Of a stretch of 64,000 bases of DNA, positions 11,146 through 22,298 are shown in pieces. Source of the stretch: Timema cristinae (Eukaryota > Arthropoda > Insecta > Phasmatodea > Timematidae). The DNA is taken from positions 16,957,191 to 17,021,190 of the forward strand of contig JBCFYV010011135.1 of the NCBI GenBank assembly GCA_039000515.1, written 5' to 3'. The notes under the pieces are model-generated. The model ran no database searches. It was not told the DNA's origin and was given only the letters and a program-made list of their open reading frames with translations. Position numbers and translations under genes: made by a program. Positions within the stretch are counted from its first letter, which is position 1. Each line of letters starts with the position of its first letter.

Positions 11146-11540
11146 TTAAGGTGGTGGTGGTGTGGTGGGTGGTGGTGGTGGGGGGGTTAGGGGGGGGGAC
11201 ATGAGACAAGACTAAAATTTTTTGAAGTTTTTATGGCAACAATTTTTTTTTACCAAATAAATCAAATATTTCTCCAGTATAAATATAGATCTTAATTTTA
11301 TCCACATGATGATGCCAATAGTTGTTGAGATGAGAACCTTTTTAAATGAAGAGGAAAAGTTGTCATTAAATTTCAGGACACCTTTGACAGACATTCTAGA
11401 AATTTTGAGATAATCATATGAGTACAATTATTTTCTGTTTGTACTGGAATATTTTATTTATTTTTGCCAAAAATATGATTTGCCATAAAAGCTCCAAAAA
11501 ACAATGGATTTTTCTTGCGTCCCCTTCCATACTACCTTAA
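11146..11540. mobile_element. Foldback MITE F1, copy 2, with TTAA at both ends
   Basis: The boundaries read TTAAGGTGG at the left (11146) and CTACCTTAA at the right, so TTAA flanks both ends. The left arm carries an expanded GGT/GGGG tract (11150-11200). The core keeps TTTTTATGGCAAC, the GATGATGCCAATAGTTGTTG arm and CTTGCGTCCCCTTCC. The TTAA ends suggest a piggyBac- or Kolobok-type parent. Confidence 0.75.
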
Positions 11541-12245
11541 TATACATAGTTTTGGTCAATTTTTTTTTTAAATCCACTTATGAATTTGAGTAAGGTTTAT
11601 GTTGTAAATATATATGTATATGTTTATATATATTTAAAAATACATACAATACTCTCTTCAAGGACACCCATTTACAAAAAATGTAACATATAATTGATAA
11701 AATATCATGTTTATATAAAATATTTTTAAATATTTATTAATAGTATGAAAGAGTATTCAGTAAGTTTATATTTTTAGCAACCTCATTAAAACTATTTAAA
11801 ACATAATCCCATTTTCAAAAATCAGTGACTCCAAACTATTTCTCTTGAAGAGATTAATGGGTATATTTTTTTACGGGAGGACTAGTGTTATTCAATCAAA
11901 ACTAGTTGTTTGAAATAGCAACAGATTTATGTGAGCAAACATTTAAGCGAGCTAGAAGGTTGAAACTTTCCAGACGGTCAGACAAATATAACGTTTCGTT
12001 TATCAGGTTTCACGAAATAACTTTTCAAAGCTAAAGAAATTCTCTTGAAAAGATATTAATAATTTATGCTTTGTTGTCAAAAGTACATCATAAGATGTGT
12101 TGCCCAAAATACAGATACTTTAGATAATTCCATAATTAAAAGGGTATTTTTACGGTGTATATGATCTCACTAAGTTGTAGTTTTGTCTCGCCCAATCCAG
12201 CACATGTAAGTGGTAAGTAGAAAATATATATTTTAGAACATAATT

Positions 12246-12406
12246 ATTATTATATTATTATTATACACCGCGTCTTACTACCCATTCGGGTTATACGCAC
12301 TTACGCTAATGTGTAATGGTAGGGTGATTGTGAGATGAAATAGAGGACCTGCAGCTTAACATGGGATCCGAACCACGGTGGAGGCCTGGCATTCCCCACA
12401 TTCATA
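12246..12406 (-). mobile_element. SINE family A, 5'-truncated
   Basis: (ATT)n followed by CACCGCGTCTTACTACCCAT and the A-family body, ending at CCCCACATTCATA. The tRNA-like head is missing, typical of 5' truncation. Confidence 0.8.
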
Positions 12407-13238
12407 TAGAACATAGAATGAAAGAGTGAACCAGACTTATAACCAGGGCCCGGATTTTTATGATCTATTTATAATAAAAAAAGACCTAAAAATCCTATCG
12501 AAATGACTTTAAATTTTCAAAAATGACCTTAAAATATGAACAACAAATAGTCGTAATAAATGTAGACAACTAAATCAAACACGTACTTTACCAATGTAAA
12601 ATGCAATGAAAAGCCATTAATAGCTAACCTCTTTCATTCTGCTGAATATAACATTGGTTTACAAATATCTGCTTCAGAAGTAATAGCTACCCCCTCCCAA
12701 CACAACCCTCTCCAGTCTAGTTGCAGTCTCACCAGGAATGTGTATTTTACAACCAAACAAGCAAAGAGTATACAAAGCTCATTGCCTACATTATATTCTC
12801 ATTCCGACAACTGTTTGATTAAAAAACTATACCTTTACAAAATATCGATTGTACCTAATCAACATGAATACCTCAAAATACTCTAAAAAACCTAAAAATG
12901 AAAAAAAAAATCCCAAATGACAAAAAATACCATTTAAAATATACATTTCTACAACCAGAGGATCATGAACAGAATGTATGTAGGACTTATGAGCATTTTT
13001 TGTGATGAAAGAATAAAAAGATGACATGTCATCAAAATCCTGCCCTGCTTATAACAGTTGTTGTGGGTATAAAAGAGACATGTTGTAAAACAAGAAGAGA
13101 AAGTGAAATATACTTATAGCAGTATTTGTGGGTAAGGAAGAGAAATGTCTTAGAATATGAAGAGAAAGTGAAACAGACTTCTACCAGTGCTTGTGGTTAG
13201 GAGAGAGAACGGGCCTAATCCCATTGACTGCAAACTTA

Positions 13239-13492
13239 TTTTTATTTAGTACCACTTCTTACTACCTGTTATGGTTGTACTTTTTAAGTACTAATTACGA
13301 TAAATGGATTATGAATTGGTAAGTTTGAATTCAGAGGAAGTAAACCAGCATTTGCGTGGAAGAAGAGTGGACAAACATTTAGGAAAAACCACCCCCAGTT
13401 CACCCGACCGAGATTCGAACCTCGATCTCCCCGTCCTCGGCAGTCTAGCTCAACTTGATTAGCGTGTTAGCCAACTACGCCACCGAGGCGGG
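13239..13492 (-). mobile_element. SINE family B, full length, 14-bp TSD
   Basis: Minus strand: CCCGCCTCGGTGGCGTAGTT, box A GGCTAACACGC-like, long variable region, box B GGTTCGAATC, then a body with CCTAAATG and CATTTGCG-type landmarks and the degenerate common tail. TGACTGCAAACTTA flanks it at 13225-13238 and 13493-13506. Confidence 0.9.
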
Positions 13493-13656
13493 TGACTGCA
13501 AACTTAAAAATACCCCTGTCGATTTATAAATTGTGATTATCGCATTGTTTCTTTACGCGAATGTGGGTACATTTTCTACCCTTACTTTTAATTTTCCCTA
13601 CGCCTGACTTAAATTAAATTGTTAAAATATACGAGCTTAAATATAAGGGCAATAAT

Positions 13657-13931
13657 ATAATATATTTATATATATATATAATATATATATGCACCGCGTC
13701 TTACTACCCGTTCGGGTTTACGCTTTAAGTACTAATTACGCTAATGGATTAGGAATTGGGAAGGTTGAATTAAAGGAAGTGAACCCGCATTTGCGTGGAG
13801 GTAGAGTGGAAAACCATTTAGGGAAAACCACCCCCAGTTCACCCGACTGAGATTCGAACCTTGATCTCCCCGTCCTCAGCAGTCGAGCTCAACACGACAG
13901 CGCGTTAGCCAACTACGCCACCGAGGCGGGT
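13657..13931 (-). mobile_element. SINE family B, full length, beside the K2P exon
   Basis: Same head and body as the 13.2-kb copy, with the common tail hairpin nearly intact (ACCCGTTCGGGT on the plus strand). Its A/T tail is (AT)n rather than (AAT)n. The 12-bp duplication AAGGGCAATAAT lies at 13645-13656 and 13932-13943. It ends only about 100 bp before the CpG-rich leader of the K2P exon. Confidence 0.9.
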
Positions 13932-14019
13932 AAGGGCAATAATCAAGAAGTCCGATGATATTAGGAAAGACACAAGAAGGGACAATGCAAAGATGGAATA
14001 GAGGGAGTAAGTGCGCGTA

Positions 14020-14245
14020 CACGTGTGTATGTGTGTGTGGGTGTGTGGCGGCGTCGCGTCGGGTGTCGCAACTTAACACAGCGTATAGCGACGCGCCAGT
14101 GTTCACGACGCGGACCTGAAGTGTACATGCGCTCCGAGTCACGTCGGTCTCCTCTCTCCCTCGCTGAAAGAGTGGGAACCCGCGAGAGTGCCCCCCCCGA
14201 AACGCCGACGCGACGCGACGCGACGCCGGTCCAGTCTGACGGCCG
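14020..14245 (+). promoter_or_regulatory. CpG-rich leader or promoter of the K2P exon
   Basis: A (GT)n tract at about 14019-14047 is followed by a stretch very rich in CpG, including GCGACGCGACGCGACGCC near 14212-14228. This contrasts strongly with the AT-rich surroundings. It sits directly before and into the K2P start region, so it is probably core promoter and 5' untranslated sequence. No TATA box was seen. Confidence 0.5.
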
Positions 14246-14516
14246 ATGCCCGCCGCCACCGCCACGCCGAGCCAGACCCCCTCGCGCCCGTCGCACGGCC
14301 GACACGACGAGTGCCAAGGGGCCCGTGTGCGACGTTGTCTCCGTGTGTTCTTTGGTCACCTGTTCTCGAACCTCGGACTGTTCGCCCTTGTCGTCGGTTA
14401 TGTCCTCCTGGGAGCTATCCTCTTCGAGTTCCTGGAGGCAGGATACGAGTTGGAGCAGAGGAGTCACATTCAACAGTCCAGGGAGGAGTGTCTCAAGGAA
14501 CTATGGCTCATAACAG
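14246..14516 (+). CDS. Two-pore-domain (K2P) potassium channel, first coding exon
   Basis: K2P channels are dimeric background K+ channels of the plasma membrane, each subunit with four membrane helices and two pore loops. The frame from ATG 14246 gives a proline/arginine-rich cytosolic N-terminus of about 35 residues, then HLFSNLGLFALVVGYVLLGA and ILFEFLEAGYE, the first membrane helix (M1) with the family's typical GAxLFxxLE ending. The start of the extracellular cap follows (EECLKELWLIT). The exon ends at 14516 in CAG before GTAGGG, phase 1. It encodes 90 residues of the 350-600 usual in the family; pore loops and later helices were not found in this window. The start is the first ATG that keeps the frame, but an earlier one cannot be excluded. 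Subfamily is not assigned. Confidence 0.75.
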
Positions 14517-14520
14517 GTAG

Positions 14521-15310
14521 GGAAAAGACGACCTGGGGCTACTTTTGGGGCTGGAAACTACCTCCTGGGGTCATATTCAGTGCTAGGAACAACTTCCTGG
14601 AGCTCTTTTTGGGATTGAGATGGATAACCTAGGTTTCTTTTTGTGTTTGGTAATATCCGCATGGGACTCTTTTTGTCTTTGGGTACGACCCAATGGGCTG
14701 CTTTTTGAGTTGAGAACGACAACCTTGGTTTTTTTTGTGTGTTTGGGAACGACCACATGGGTTTCTTTTTGGGGTTGAGAATGACAGCTGGGTTTCTTTT
14801 TGTGTTTGGGTAACGACCACATGGGTTTCTTTTTAGGGTTAAGAATGACCAGCTGGGTTTCTTTTTGGTTTGGTAACGACCACATGTTCTTTTGGGTTTG
14901 TAACGACCATTTTTTGGGGTTGAAAGCGACCACAGGGGTATTTTTGTTTTTAGGAACGACAACATGGTTTTTTGGGGGTTAAGAACAATGACCTAGGATT
15001 TGTTTTAGGGTTATGTTGGGTCTCTTGGGACTATATTTGAGGTTAAGAATGACCTACTTTTTTTTTAAAGGGGAAGAGGATGGGTAGCGGTGATTAGGAA
15101 TGTCTGCCTGAGGCTACATATGGGGTTGAGAATGATGACCTGTTTTTCTTTTTGTTTTAAAACTCCTAACTGGGGTACTTTATGTGGATAGGATTGGCTT
15201 TTTTTTGGGGAAGATTAGAGCGGCTAGGAATGACTTTCTGAATCTACTTTTGAGCCCGGGAATGACCACCTGGGGCTCATTTTTAAGGTTAGGGATGACC
15301 TTATAGGGCT
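14521..15310 (+). repeat. Intronic minisatellite just after the K2P splice donor
   Basis: Degenerate tandem units of about 30 bp of the form GGTAACGACCACATGGG plus TTTCTTTTTG, alternating with GAATGACCAGCTGGG versions, so a dimer of about 62 bp is the better period. It begins within about 5 bp of the donor site and decays toward 15310. It generates a spurious 135-codon minus-strand frame. Confidence 0.8.
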
Positions 15311-15374
15311 ATTTTAGAATTGTAAAGATAGAATTTAAGTAGTGTGGAAGATGTGGATAAAATATATCAATATT

Positions 15375-15500
15375 TTTTTCCCATCGCGTTTTACTACCCA
15401 ACTGTGTTAACCGTATACGTACACTAGTGGAGATACGAATGAGTAATGTTGGGATTTAGAGGGAATATTTCCCACATCTGCATGGGTACGATTAGTTTTA
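15375..15500 (-). mobile_element. SINE tail fragment (B/C type)
   Basis: CCATCGCGTTTTACTACCCA followed by a diverged body (TACGTACACTAGTGGAGATA, then TTTAGAGGGAATA). Only the 3' part is recognisable. Confidence 0.5.
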
Positions 15501-16124
15501 TTTAAAAACTTTAATTTACGTAAATAAATCGCTATAAAAGTTTAGAAAAAATAATTATTTGCTTGTATGTAAATATAATAATAACTCTAAAAGTGGGTCA
15601 ATCACTAACTATTTAGTTTGGTGATACAAAATCAAACGTACATTTTAATATAAGGTATATATAATGTTCCAAACAAATGAATTCAATTCTATCGATAATT
15701 TTATATAAAGTATCCATGATGTTATTCATTCAAGGTTATCATAAACTGAACTTATTGACTTGGGGCCAGTTTAATATTCAGACTTAGTACGTCTCAAGTA
15801 CGCCGCTATACTAAGTACAGGTTTACTTAAACTCGAATGGAATGAGACAGTTTTGCAGATGAATGTGGCTAAACTCAATACACCAACAAGAGAAAGATGG
15901 CCTTAAACAGGATACGAACCAGGATGGTTCAATGGTCGAGCATTGGGTGCAAAGTCAAATGTCACGGGTTAGATTTCCCTTGTCTAGGTTGTAATTTTTC
16001 ACTTGGAATTTAAAATTAGGGGTGGGGAATGGCTTATTAAAAAAAATATATATGATTGGAAATTTGAATTTTTTTATGAGCAAACGAGAAAAATTTAAAA
16101 TAAACTAATACAAACAATATAGGT

Positions 16125-16518
16125 GAGGTGGAAGGGAACGCAAGAAAAGGTAAGTGATTTTACAGTTTTTGTATAAAAATATTTCTTTGTCCAAAATAAA
16201 AAAAATATTGTTCCAGTAGAAATGTTTAGTTTAGTTTTCTTCACACGGGGATATCAACAGTTGTTGAATATCTACCCAGGGTGTCCTATAATTTAATGAG
16301 AATTTTTTCTCTTAATTTAAAAAGTTTCTCATCTAATACCGGTATGCTCATGACAGATATTAAACAACAGATACTGTTGATATCACCGTGTGTAGAAAAT
16401 TAAGGTAAACGTTGCTACTGGATTCATATTTTATTTATTTTTGCCAGGAAAAAAAGGTTTTTCTATAAAAACATTTAAACAATAAAACACTAGACTCTTC
16501 TCGCGTTCCCTTTTATTC
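16125..16518. mobile_element. Foldback MITE F1, copy 3
   Basis: Outer arms GGAAGGGAACGCAAGAAAAG and, at the right, CTTCTCGCGTTCCCTTT are inverse. The inner arms GGGGATATCAACAGTTGTTG and CTGTTGATATCACC are inverse. About 390 bp, no coding capacity. Confidence 0.8.
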
Positions 16519-16519
16519 A

Positions 16520-17180
16520 TTAGTACTGCGATAACAAAGCTAAAAAATCAACGCATAAAATATTAGCTCCTAGCTAGCAGTGCATAGCAACAAAAATAAA
16601 CAAATTATCGTGACATAGCTCGGTGTACACTGATGCTCTATTTAAAACCATGAGGCTTATTATTCATTATGTTTCTGTAACAGGGGATATTATTTATGTA
16701 TGCTCTTTGGTGGACTGTGATGCTCTTTTACCCAACATATTCATTTAACAATGCCCAATAGTTCGTTAATCTTATTTTATGTTGGTGCTTGGGTAAATAT
16801 TGCGTTCGTAAGGGCTACGTTTGTTTGTGCACCCATTTTGTGGGCAAGGTAATATTTTCTTTCAAATATTTAATTTATTTTAATTTATGAATTTACATCA
16901 TTGATTTGTGATTGCCATAAATAGCTCAGGATTATATATAGAGGATCTATCAAAAAGGGGGCAGCCGGATGTTGAACGTTCTAATTTGATAAAGTTTTGG
17001 TGCTGCTAAACCGTGCTAAGAACGGGTAAAACTGCTGGTATTAATATATTAGTGTTCTTGACTCCATCACAATTCCTTACCTGTAATCTCAATATTGGAG
17101 GTTACACTGGATAAAGGGGGAAGTCACAGTAAACACTTATCACATATCTCTCAAACCCCACAAGTACACTAACAAATACT
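16520..17180. other. No gene recognised
   Basis: AT-rich sequence between a foldback element and the 88-bp satellite. No splice-bounded open frame with plausible K2P pore-loop coding was seen. Confidence 0.4.
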
Positions 17181-17190
17181 TTTTTCTAAT

Positions 17191-18372
17191 TAATTTAAAT
17201 ATGGCAGATACCTCTTTTTACCATAATCTAAAATGCATTATAAAGGTATCATGATTGTCTAAATGATGGCAGTACTAACTCAATTTAAATATGGCAGATA
17301 CCTCTTTTAACCATAACCTAAAATGCATTATAGAGGTATCATGATTGTCTAACAGATGGCAGCACTAACTCAATTTAAATATGGTAGATACCTCTTTTAA
17401 CCATAACCTAAAATGCATTATAAAGGTATCATGATTGTCTAAAGATGGCAGCACTAACTCAATTTAAATATGGTAGATACCTCTTTTAACCATAACCTAA
17501 AATGCATTATAAGGTATCATGATTGTCTAAATGATGGCAGTACTAACTCAATTTAAATATGGCAGATACCTCTTTTAACCATAACCTAAAATGCATTATA
17601 GAGGTATCATGATTGTCTAACAGATGGCAGACTAACTCAATTTAAATATGGTAGATACCTCTTTTAACCATAACCTAAAATGCATTATAAAGGTATCATG
17701 ATTGTCTAACAGATGGCAGTACTAACTCAATTTAAATATGGTAGATACCTCTTTTAACCATAACCTAAAATGCATTATAAAGGTATCATGATTGTCTAAC
17801 AGATGGCAGCACTAACTCAATTTAAATATGGTAGATACCTCTTTTAACCATAACCTAAAATGATTATAAAGGTATCATGATTGTCTAAAGATGGCAGCTA
17901 CTAATTAATGAGATCCCTCATTTAACCATAACTAATGCATAAGGTATCATGATTGTCTAACAGATGGCAGCACTAACTCAATTTAAATATGGTAGATACC
18001 TCTTTTAACCATAACCTAAAATGCATTATAAAGGTATCATGATTGTCTAAATGATGGCAGTACTAACTCAATTTAAATATGGTAGATTACCTCTTTTACC
18101 TACCTAATGAATTAAAGTATATTTGTCAAATGATGGCAGTACTAATCACTTTAATATGTAGATACTCTTTTAACCATACCTAAATGCATTAAAGGTATCA
18201 TGATTGTTAATGATGGCAGTACTAACTCAATTTAAATATGAGGTATCATGATTGTCTAACAGATGGCAGCACTAACTCAATTTAAATATGGCAGAACCTC
18301 TTTTATCCATAATCTAAAATGCATTATAAAGGTATCATGATTGTCTAACAGATGGCAGCACTAACTCAATAT
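17191..18372 (+). repeat. 88-bp satellite, about 13 units
   Basis: Unit of about 88-90 bp: AACTCAATTTAAATATGG, then AGATACCTCTTTTAACCATA, ACCTAAAATGCATTATAAAG, GTATCATGATTGTCTAA and AGATGGCAGCACT. Each unit holds an inverted repeat (GATACCTCTTT against AAAGGTATC) that can form a hairpin of about 45 bp. Units at about 17190-17880 and 17960-18060 are very similar. Units at about 17890-17950 and 18080-18240 are visibly eroded with many short deletions. Confidence 0.95.
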
Positions 18373-18570
18373 GAGTTAAAATTATTATTTCACACTTTTC
18401 CCCTGTACCGTTAATTTGAATGATACATACGTAGTTTAAGAGACACTTCTTCAAATAAAAGTTGGTGATTAATAGTGTGATAGAGAATATTAACCGTACG
18501 CTTATGAATTATTGATTAATGTTTACAAGATCTAGGTCCGTAAGTTGGAACAGGTGTTTCTGGCGTTTTG

Positions 18571-18578
18571 TGACGTCA
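18571..18578. promoter_or_regulatory. Palindromic CRE-like site TGACGTCA
   Basis: Exact CREB/ATF consensus octamer inside an otherwise unassigned 95-codon plus-strand frame (18519-18806). Similar octamers are at 51400-51407 and 59871-59878. No linked gene is known here, so function is unproven. Confidence 0.25.
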
Positions 18579-18796
18579 GCAATGTTGCAAAACCTTTACA
18601 CCCCTTTTAACGAGGCAACCTGTTGTAATGATCTTTCTCGTTACTTTTTACACACGCTCGAATTCCCGCTCCATAAATTTAGGAAAGGCGTTTCTTTCTA
18701 TCTAGTGCAGCGGATAGAGGAAAATCTTACATCTCCCTTTTTACTTTATTTAGACACCTTAGAGAGGAAATATTGTGATGGTAAAAAAAAAAAAAT

Positions 18797-19345
18797 TGAA
18801 TTCTAGGTTTTGATAAATGTCAACGCTTCATGATCCCCTGAAACCAAAAAAAGTGGCTTTCGCAATTCAGTCTGTCAGTCTGTCTGTCTGTAGGCCCTAC
18901 CTTGGGCTGGAGTAAAAATTTTTTTTTTTACCGATTGAACCGATTGAACTATAGCTTGTATCTGAGGTGTTCACAAGGTCCCCCCAAGGGTTGCTTAGAA
19001 TTAGATATCTAACCCTAAAATTAAGGATAGTTTACTAAAGAGAAAAAAGTGAAAATATCTATTTTCTCAAAATTCGCTCTAACCATTTTGATTAAATTTT
19101 ATATCTGGACATTGTTTATCATAATAAACAAGATGGCGATTCTCATTTACTCAGTAAAATGACTTTGAGGATATTTTACATTGGGAAATCATCCAATTTT
19201 CATAATTTATCTGCAACTATTTGAATAGAAATAACTTATCATTGGAAAATTGTAATACTATTAAAAATACAAATCTTTTATTTGAAATATATTTTTATAA
19301 AATAATTTCTTAGATATTAGCAAATATATTTTTTAACTCAGGTCT
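18797..19345 (+). repeat. Dispersed repeat R1, copy 1
   Basis: Shares a series of landmarks with 33820-34240 and, less clearly, 37990-38400: TGTCAACGCTTCATGATC, AAAAAGTGG, a (GTCT)n tract, CTAAAATTAAG, TTTACTAAA, and TTTATTTGAAATATATTTTT near the end. No inverted termini or ORF seen; class unknown. Confidence 0.6.
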
Positions 19346-19442
19346 TTGAAAATGAATTCTTATACTCTTTGGTAAACAAAGATGTTTCTCTTTTCTCAAT
19401 TTTTTGTGTAACAGTTTTCCTAATTCATTAAATGCTATAGAT

Positions 19443-20044
19443 CAGTGGTTCCAAAAAGATGGTCCCGGTGGGGTCTGTGAGCTGTTCCTAAGGGTCCATG
19501 AAAACCACAAAAATATAACAAAATAAAAATTTAATAATAATTAAACAACAGTAAGCCTAATCTTAACTAATAGAAAGCTTCCACTCCTCTTTACCCACCT
19601 GCTCAGAGCGACAAGAAAAACAAGTATAGAAATAGAAAGTAGCCTGATCTTCAAGAAGTGGTGGGGAAAAAAAGAAGACTATCACTTATCTCACTAATAC
19701 TAGACCAAAATGAATAAATCTGAACTTTTGCGTGATTAGTAAACCTTCATGTAGTCCTAACTAACTTTTTTTTTGTGTTTACTATTACATGAATTATTAT
19801 TTCAACTAGTGTTAGTGTGGAAATAAAAGTATGTAAAAACAATTTGACTAAGATTTACTGTGACAAATTCCCAGTTTTGTAGGTTTTCTAACATTAATTA
19901 TTAATTTGAGGGGAGGGCTATTCTCTATACATATAATAGAGTCTAATGATTAGGAAAAATGGGAGTTTGGCCCATCTCAGAGTGCCCCTTGGAGGGGGAG
20001 GTGGAGGGGTCCTTAACTGGTAGGAAGGTAATTTGGAACCACTG
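19443..20044. mobile_element. hAT-type MITE, CAGTGGTTCC termini
   Basis: Terminal inverted repeats CAGTGGTTCCAAA (19443) and TTTGGAACCACTG (ending 20044). Flanking octamers CTATAGAT and CCATAGAG agree at six of eight positions, consistent with an aged 8-bp hAT duplication. 602 bp, no transposase coding. Confidence 0.8.
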
Positions 20045-20417
20045 CCATAGAGTAGGTAACAGTGTATATTATTTCATTTATGATATTTGGTGTAGTTTTT
20101 CTACAACATCGTTTTGACCTATTATTTCGTTTCACAAATTTTTTGAAAAATGTCCATTCTATGATAAAAGTGGGAGAAAGCCTGTGCGGTAAACCGTACC
20201 ATTAATTTATTTTTGACTATACCCCATTTTTGTTTTCATGTATTTTTACGTCTTGCATAGAAATAAATCACTTCAAACACCACTAAATGCATTTAAAAGC
20301 TATTAATAAATTATAGGGTCTTTAATTATTTATGTATTAATGATATTCGTAGCTTAACCTAATTTTACAAGATTCAGAAGGGAAATTCGGTGCATAGGTA
20401 AATAGTATTTTTTTGAA

Positions 20418-20674
20418 AAATAAATAAATTTAACACCGTGTCCAACTACCCGTTCGGGATATACTCTTTAAGTACTAATTACGCTAATGGGTTAGGAACT
20501 GGGAAGGTTGAATTAAAGGAAGTGAATCCGCATTTACGTGGAGGGAGAGTGGAAAACCATTTAGGAACACCCCCCCCCAGTTCACCCGACCGAGATTCTA
20601 ACCTCGATATCCCCTTCCTCAGCAGTTGGAGCTCAACACGACAAGTGAGTTAGCCAACAGCCACCGAGGCGGGT
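20418..20674 (-). mobile_element. SINE family B, full length
   Basis: Minus-strand head CCCGCCTCGGTGGC, box B-like GGTTAGAATC, and common tail. Flanking repeats TATTTTTTTGAA (20406-20417) and TATTTTCTTGAA (20675-20686) differ at one base. A plus-strand 71-codon frame inside it is an artefact. Confidence 0.85.
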
Positions 20675-20789
20675 TATTTTCTTGAAGAAGGAAAGCAAAA
20701 CCTCACAAGAACTAAAAATACTTACTGAAACACTTAGATGGTATAAAACGTTCAGTTTTATCTAAGTTTAAGATTAACCCTTTATAAAA

Positions 20790-20935
20790 TCATTCTACCA
20801 GCCGTCCAGTATATACGCAAATAAACACCAAGTACGGTAGATTTTAGAGTAAATATACCTGCGTTTGCGGGAGATGAGAGAGTGAAACACTTGGCTAGCC
20901 TAGATCTATCCGTCATCGGTAAACCAGACCAGAGG
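20790..20935 (-). mobile_element. Degenerate SINE fragment (B/C type)
   Basis: GTATATACGC, TAGAGTAAATATACCTGCGT, GAGAGTGAAAC and the variable-arm remnant CCGTCATCGG keep the order of the B/C body and head. No duplication found. Confidence 0.45.
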
Positions 20936-20959
20936 ATACTGATGTTCTTTGTTGATGTC

Positions 20960-22298
20960 TTTGTTGATGTTTGTGGTCCCACTGATATGTGTTTAGTGGT
21001 TTACAAATTAAATGAATGGACATGACCTCTTAAATTTTTAAAATTTATATCCTTAAACTCATCAACGAATTTAATTCAAACTGTCAACACCTCCTCCAAG
21101 ATATTATTTTGTATTTTTACAATTATTTCTAATTTGTCATATTGGAAATTATTGTAATCCTTAAACTTATATAATATATACTATGGGAAAGTGTTTGGTC
21201 TAATAAATAAAACTGTTTACTTTGTTTAGGTTGGGGGTGAGGGGGTCGATGGAATTAATTTAATGGTAGCTTTATGTTGATTAATTTTTTGAAATTTCGG
21301 GAAAATTTTGAAAATGGCTATAATATTTTGGTTCAAAAATAGGTATTTAGGGAGGGCTGTATAGTACACAAGAATGTTTATTATTTTTTTCCTAGTAAAA
21401 ACAATCATTGGAAGGTAGTTTACTGATGACAAAATTTTTAAAGCTATGGTCACGATCTCTATGATAAAGTATACACGATTGTTTCATAGCATTTATTTAC
21501 GTTTAACATCAGTTTCCTATCACGCGGATCTCATTCATAATGTGTTGATGATAGCAGTTGTTAATTTTTGAGTTTAAACAATTATTATTTAGATCAATTT
21601 TCAAGTTTGAAAAATTTGCGCACCTCTTGAAGGGTTCCTCTACAATTTCACCAAATTTCAGATTTCTATCTCATTGAAAATTACTCATATTTCTCTGTAA
21701 GAATATACAGTTCATACATATACATATATACAAACACCACTAAAATTTATTAATGTAGATTATTTCCATGTTTCTAGGAACCTTCCAGTGACATTGAAAT
21801 TAAGACAGTTTTTAATAACCCTTTAATTTAAAAATTATATTGTTTAGTAATATCTATCACTTTTTACTGTCAAAGTTGACTCTATTTTATAAAATTTAAG
21901 CGACAAGCTTTAGCAATAAATACATTAATTATATTGCATACGTATTAAAATTGTATTAAAGTGTTAGTTTATGTACTATATTATATTCAAGTGGGACTGT
22001 TTAAAAAAAAATCATGTAAAATAAACCAATATCGACACGTACAGCCATTTTTCATTCTCGGAAGAGAATAACCGTCAGATGTTCTTTCCAATCGAGCGAA
22101 CACTCGACCCTGGTGTCTGCTACATTGTGTCACTACTCACTAAATCATTGAGTGCAGATTTATTCTACTTCAGTTCTCAGCGTCACGTCGTTACGCCTGA
22201 CTTTAAAAAACCATCAGCCTGAGACTTAGTTGGGCTAAAAGTGTAAGAGCAGTCATTACCTATAGTTTTTATTTAACAAAACATTTTTTGAACAACAT
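20960..22298. other. No gene recognised
   Basis: AT-rich sequence. A short AC/TA run (about 21718-21738) and one higher-GC patch (about 22040-22215) are present, but no supported exon. Confidence 0.4.

Noticed and set aside
13876..14513. Several long overlapping frames on both strands (129, 170 and 162 codons)
   Set aside because: High GC removes stop codons here. Only the 14246-14516 frame carries the K2P M1 helix and a matching splice donor.
14558..14965. 135-codon minus-strand open frame
   Set aside because: It is produced by the intronic minisatellite (repeated N-P-K-K-K-P-type peptides) and has no domain.
15900..16010. tRNA gene or SINE head around GGTTCAATGGTCGAGCATTG
   Set aside because: Box-like motifs are present, but no cloverleaf pairing or body similarity to other copies could be shown.
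18519..18806. 95-codon plus-strand ORF
   Set aside because: No domain, ends in a poly-A-encoded lysine run, and borders a satellite and a dispersed repeat; not enough support for a gene.
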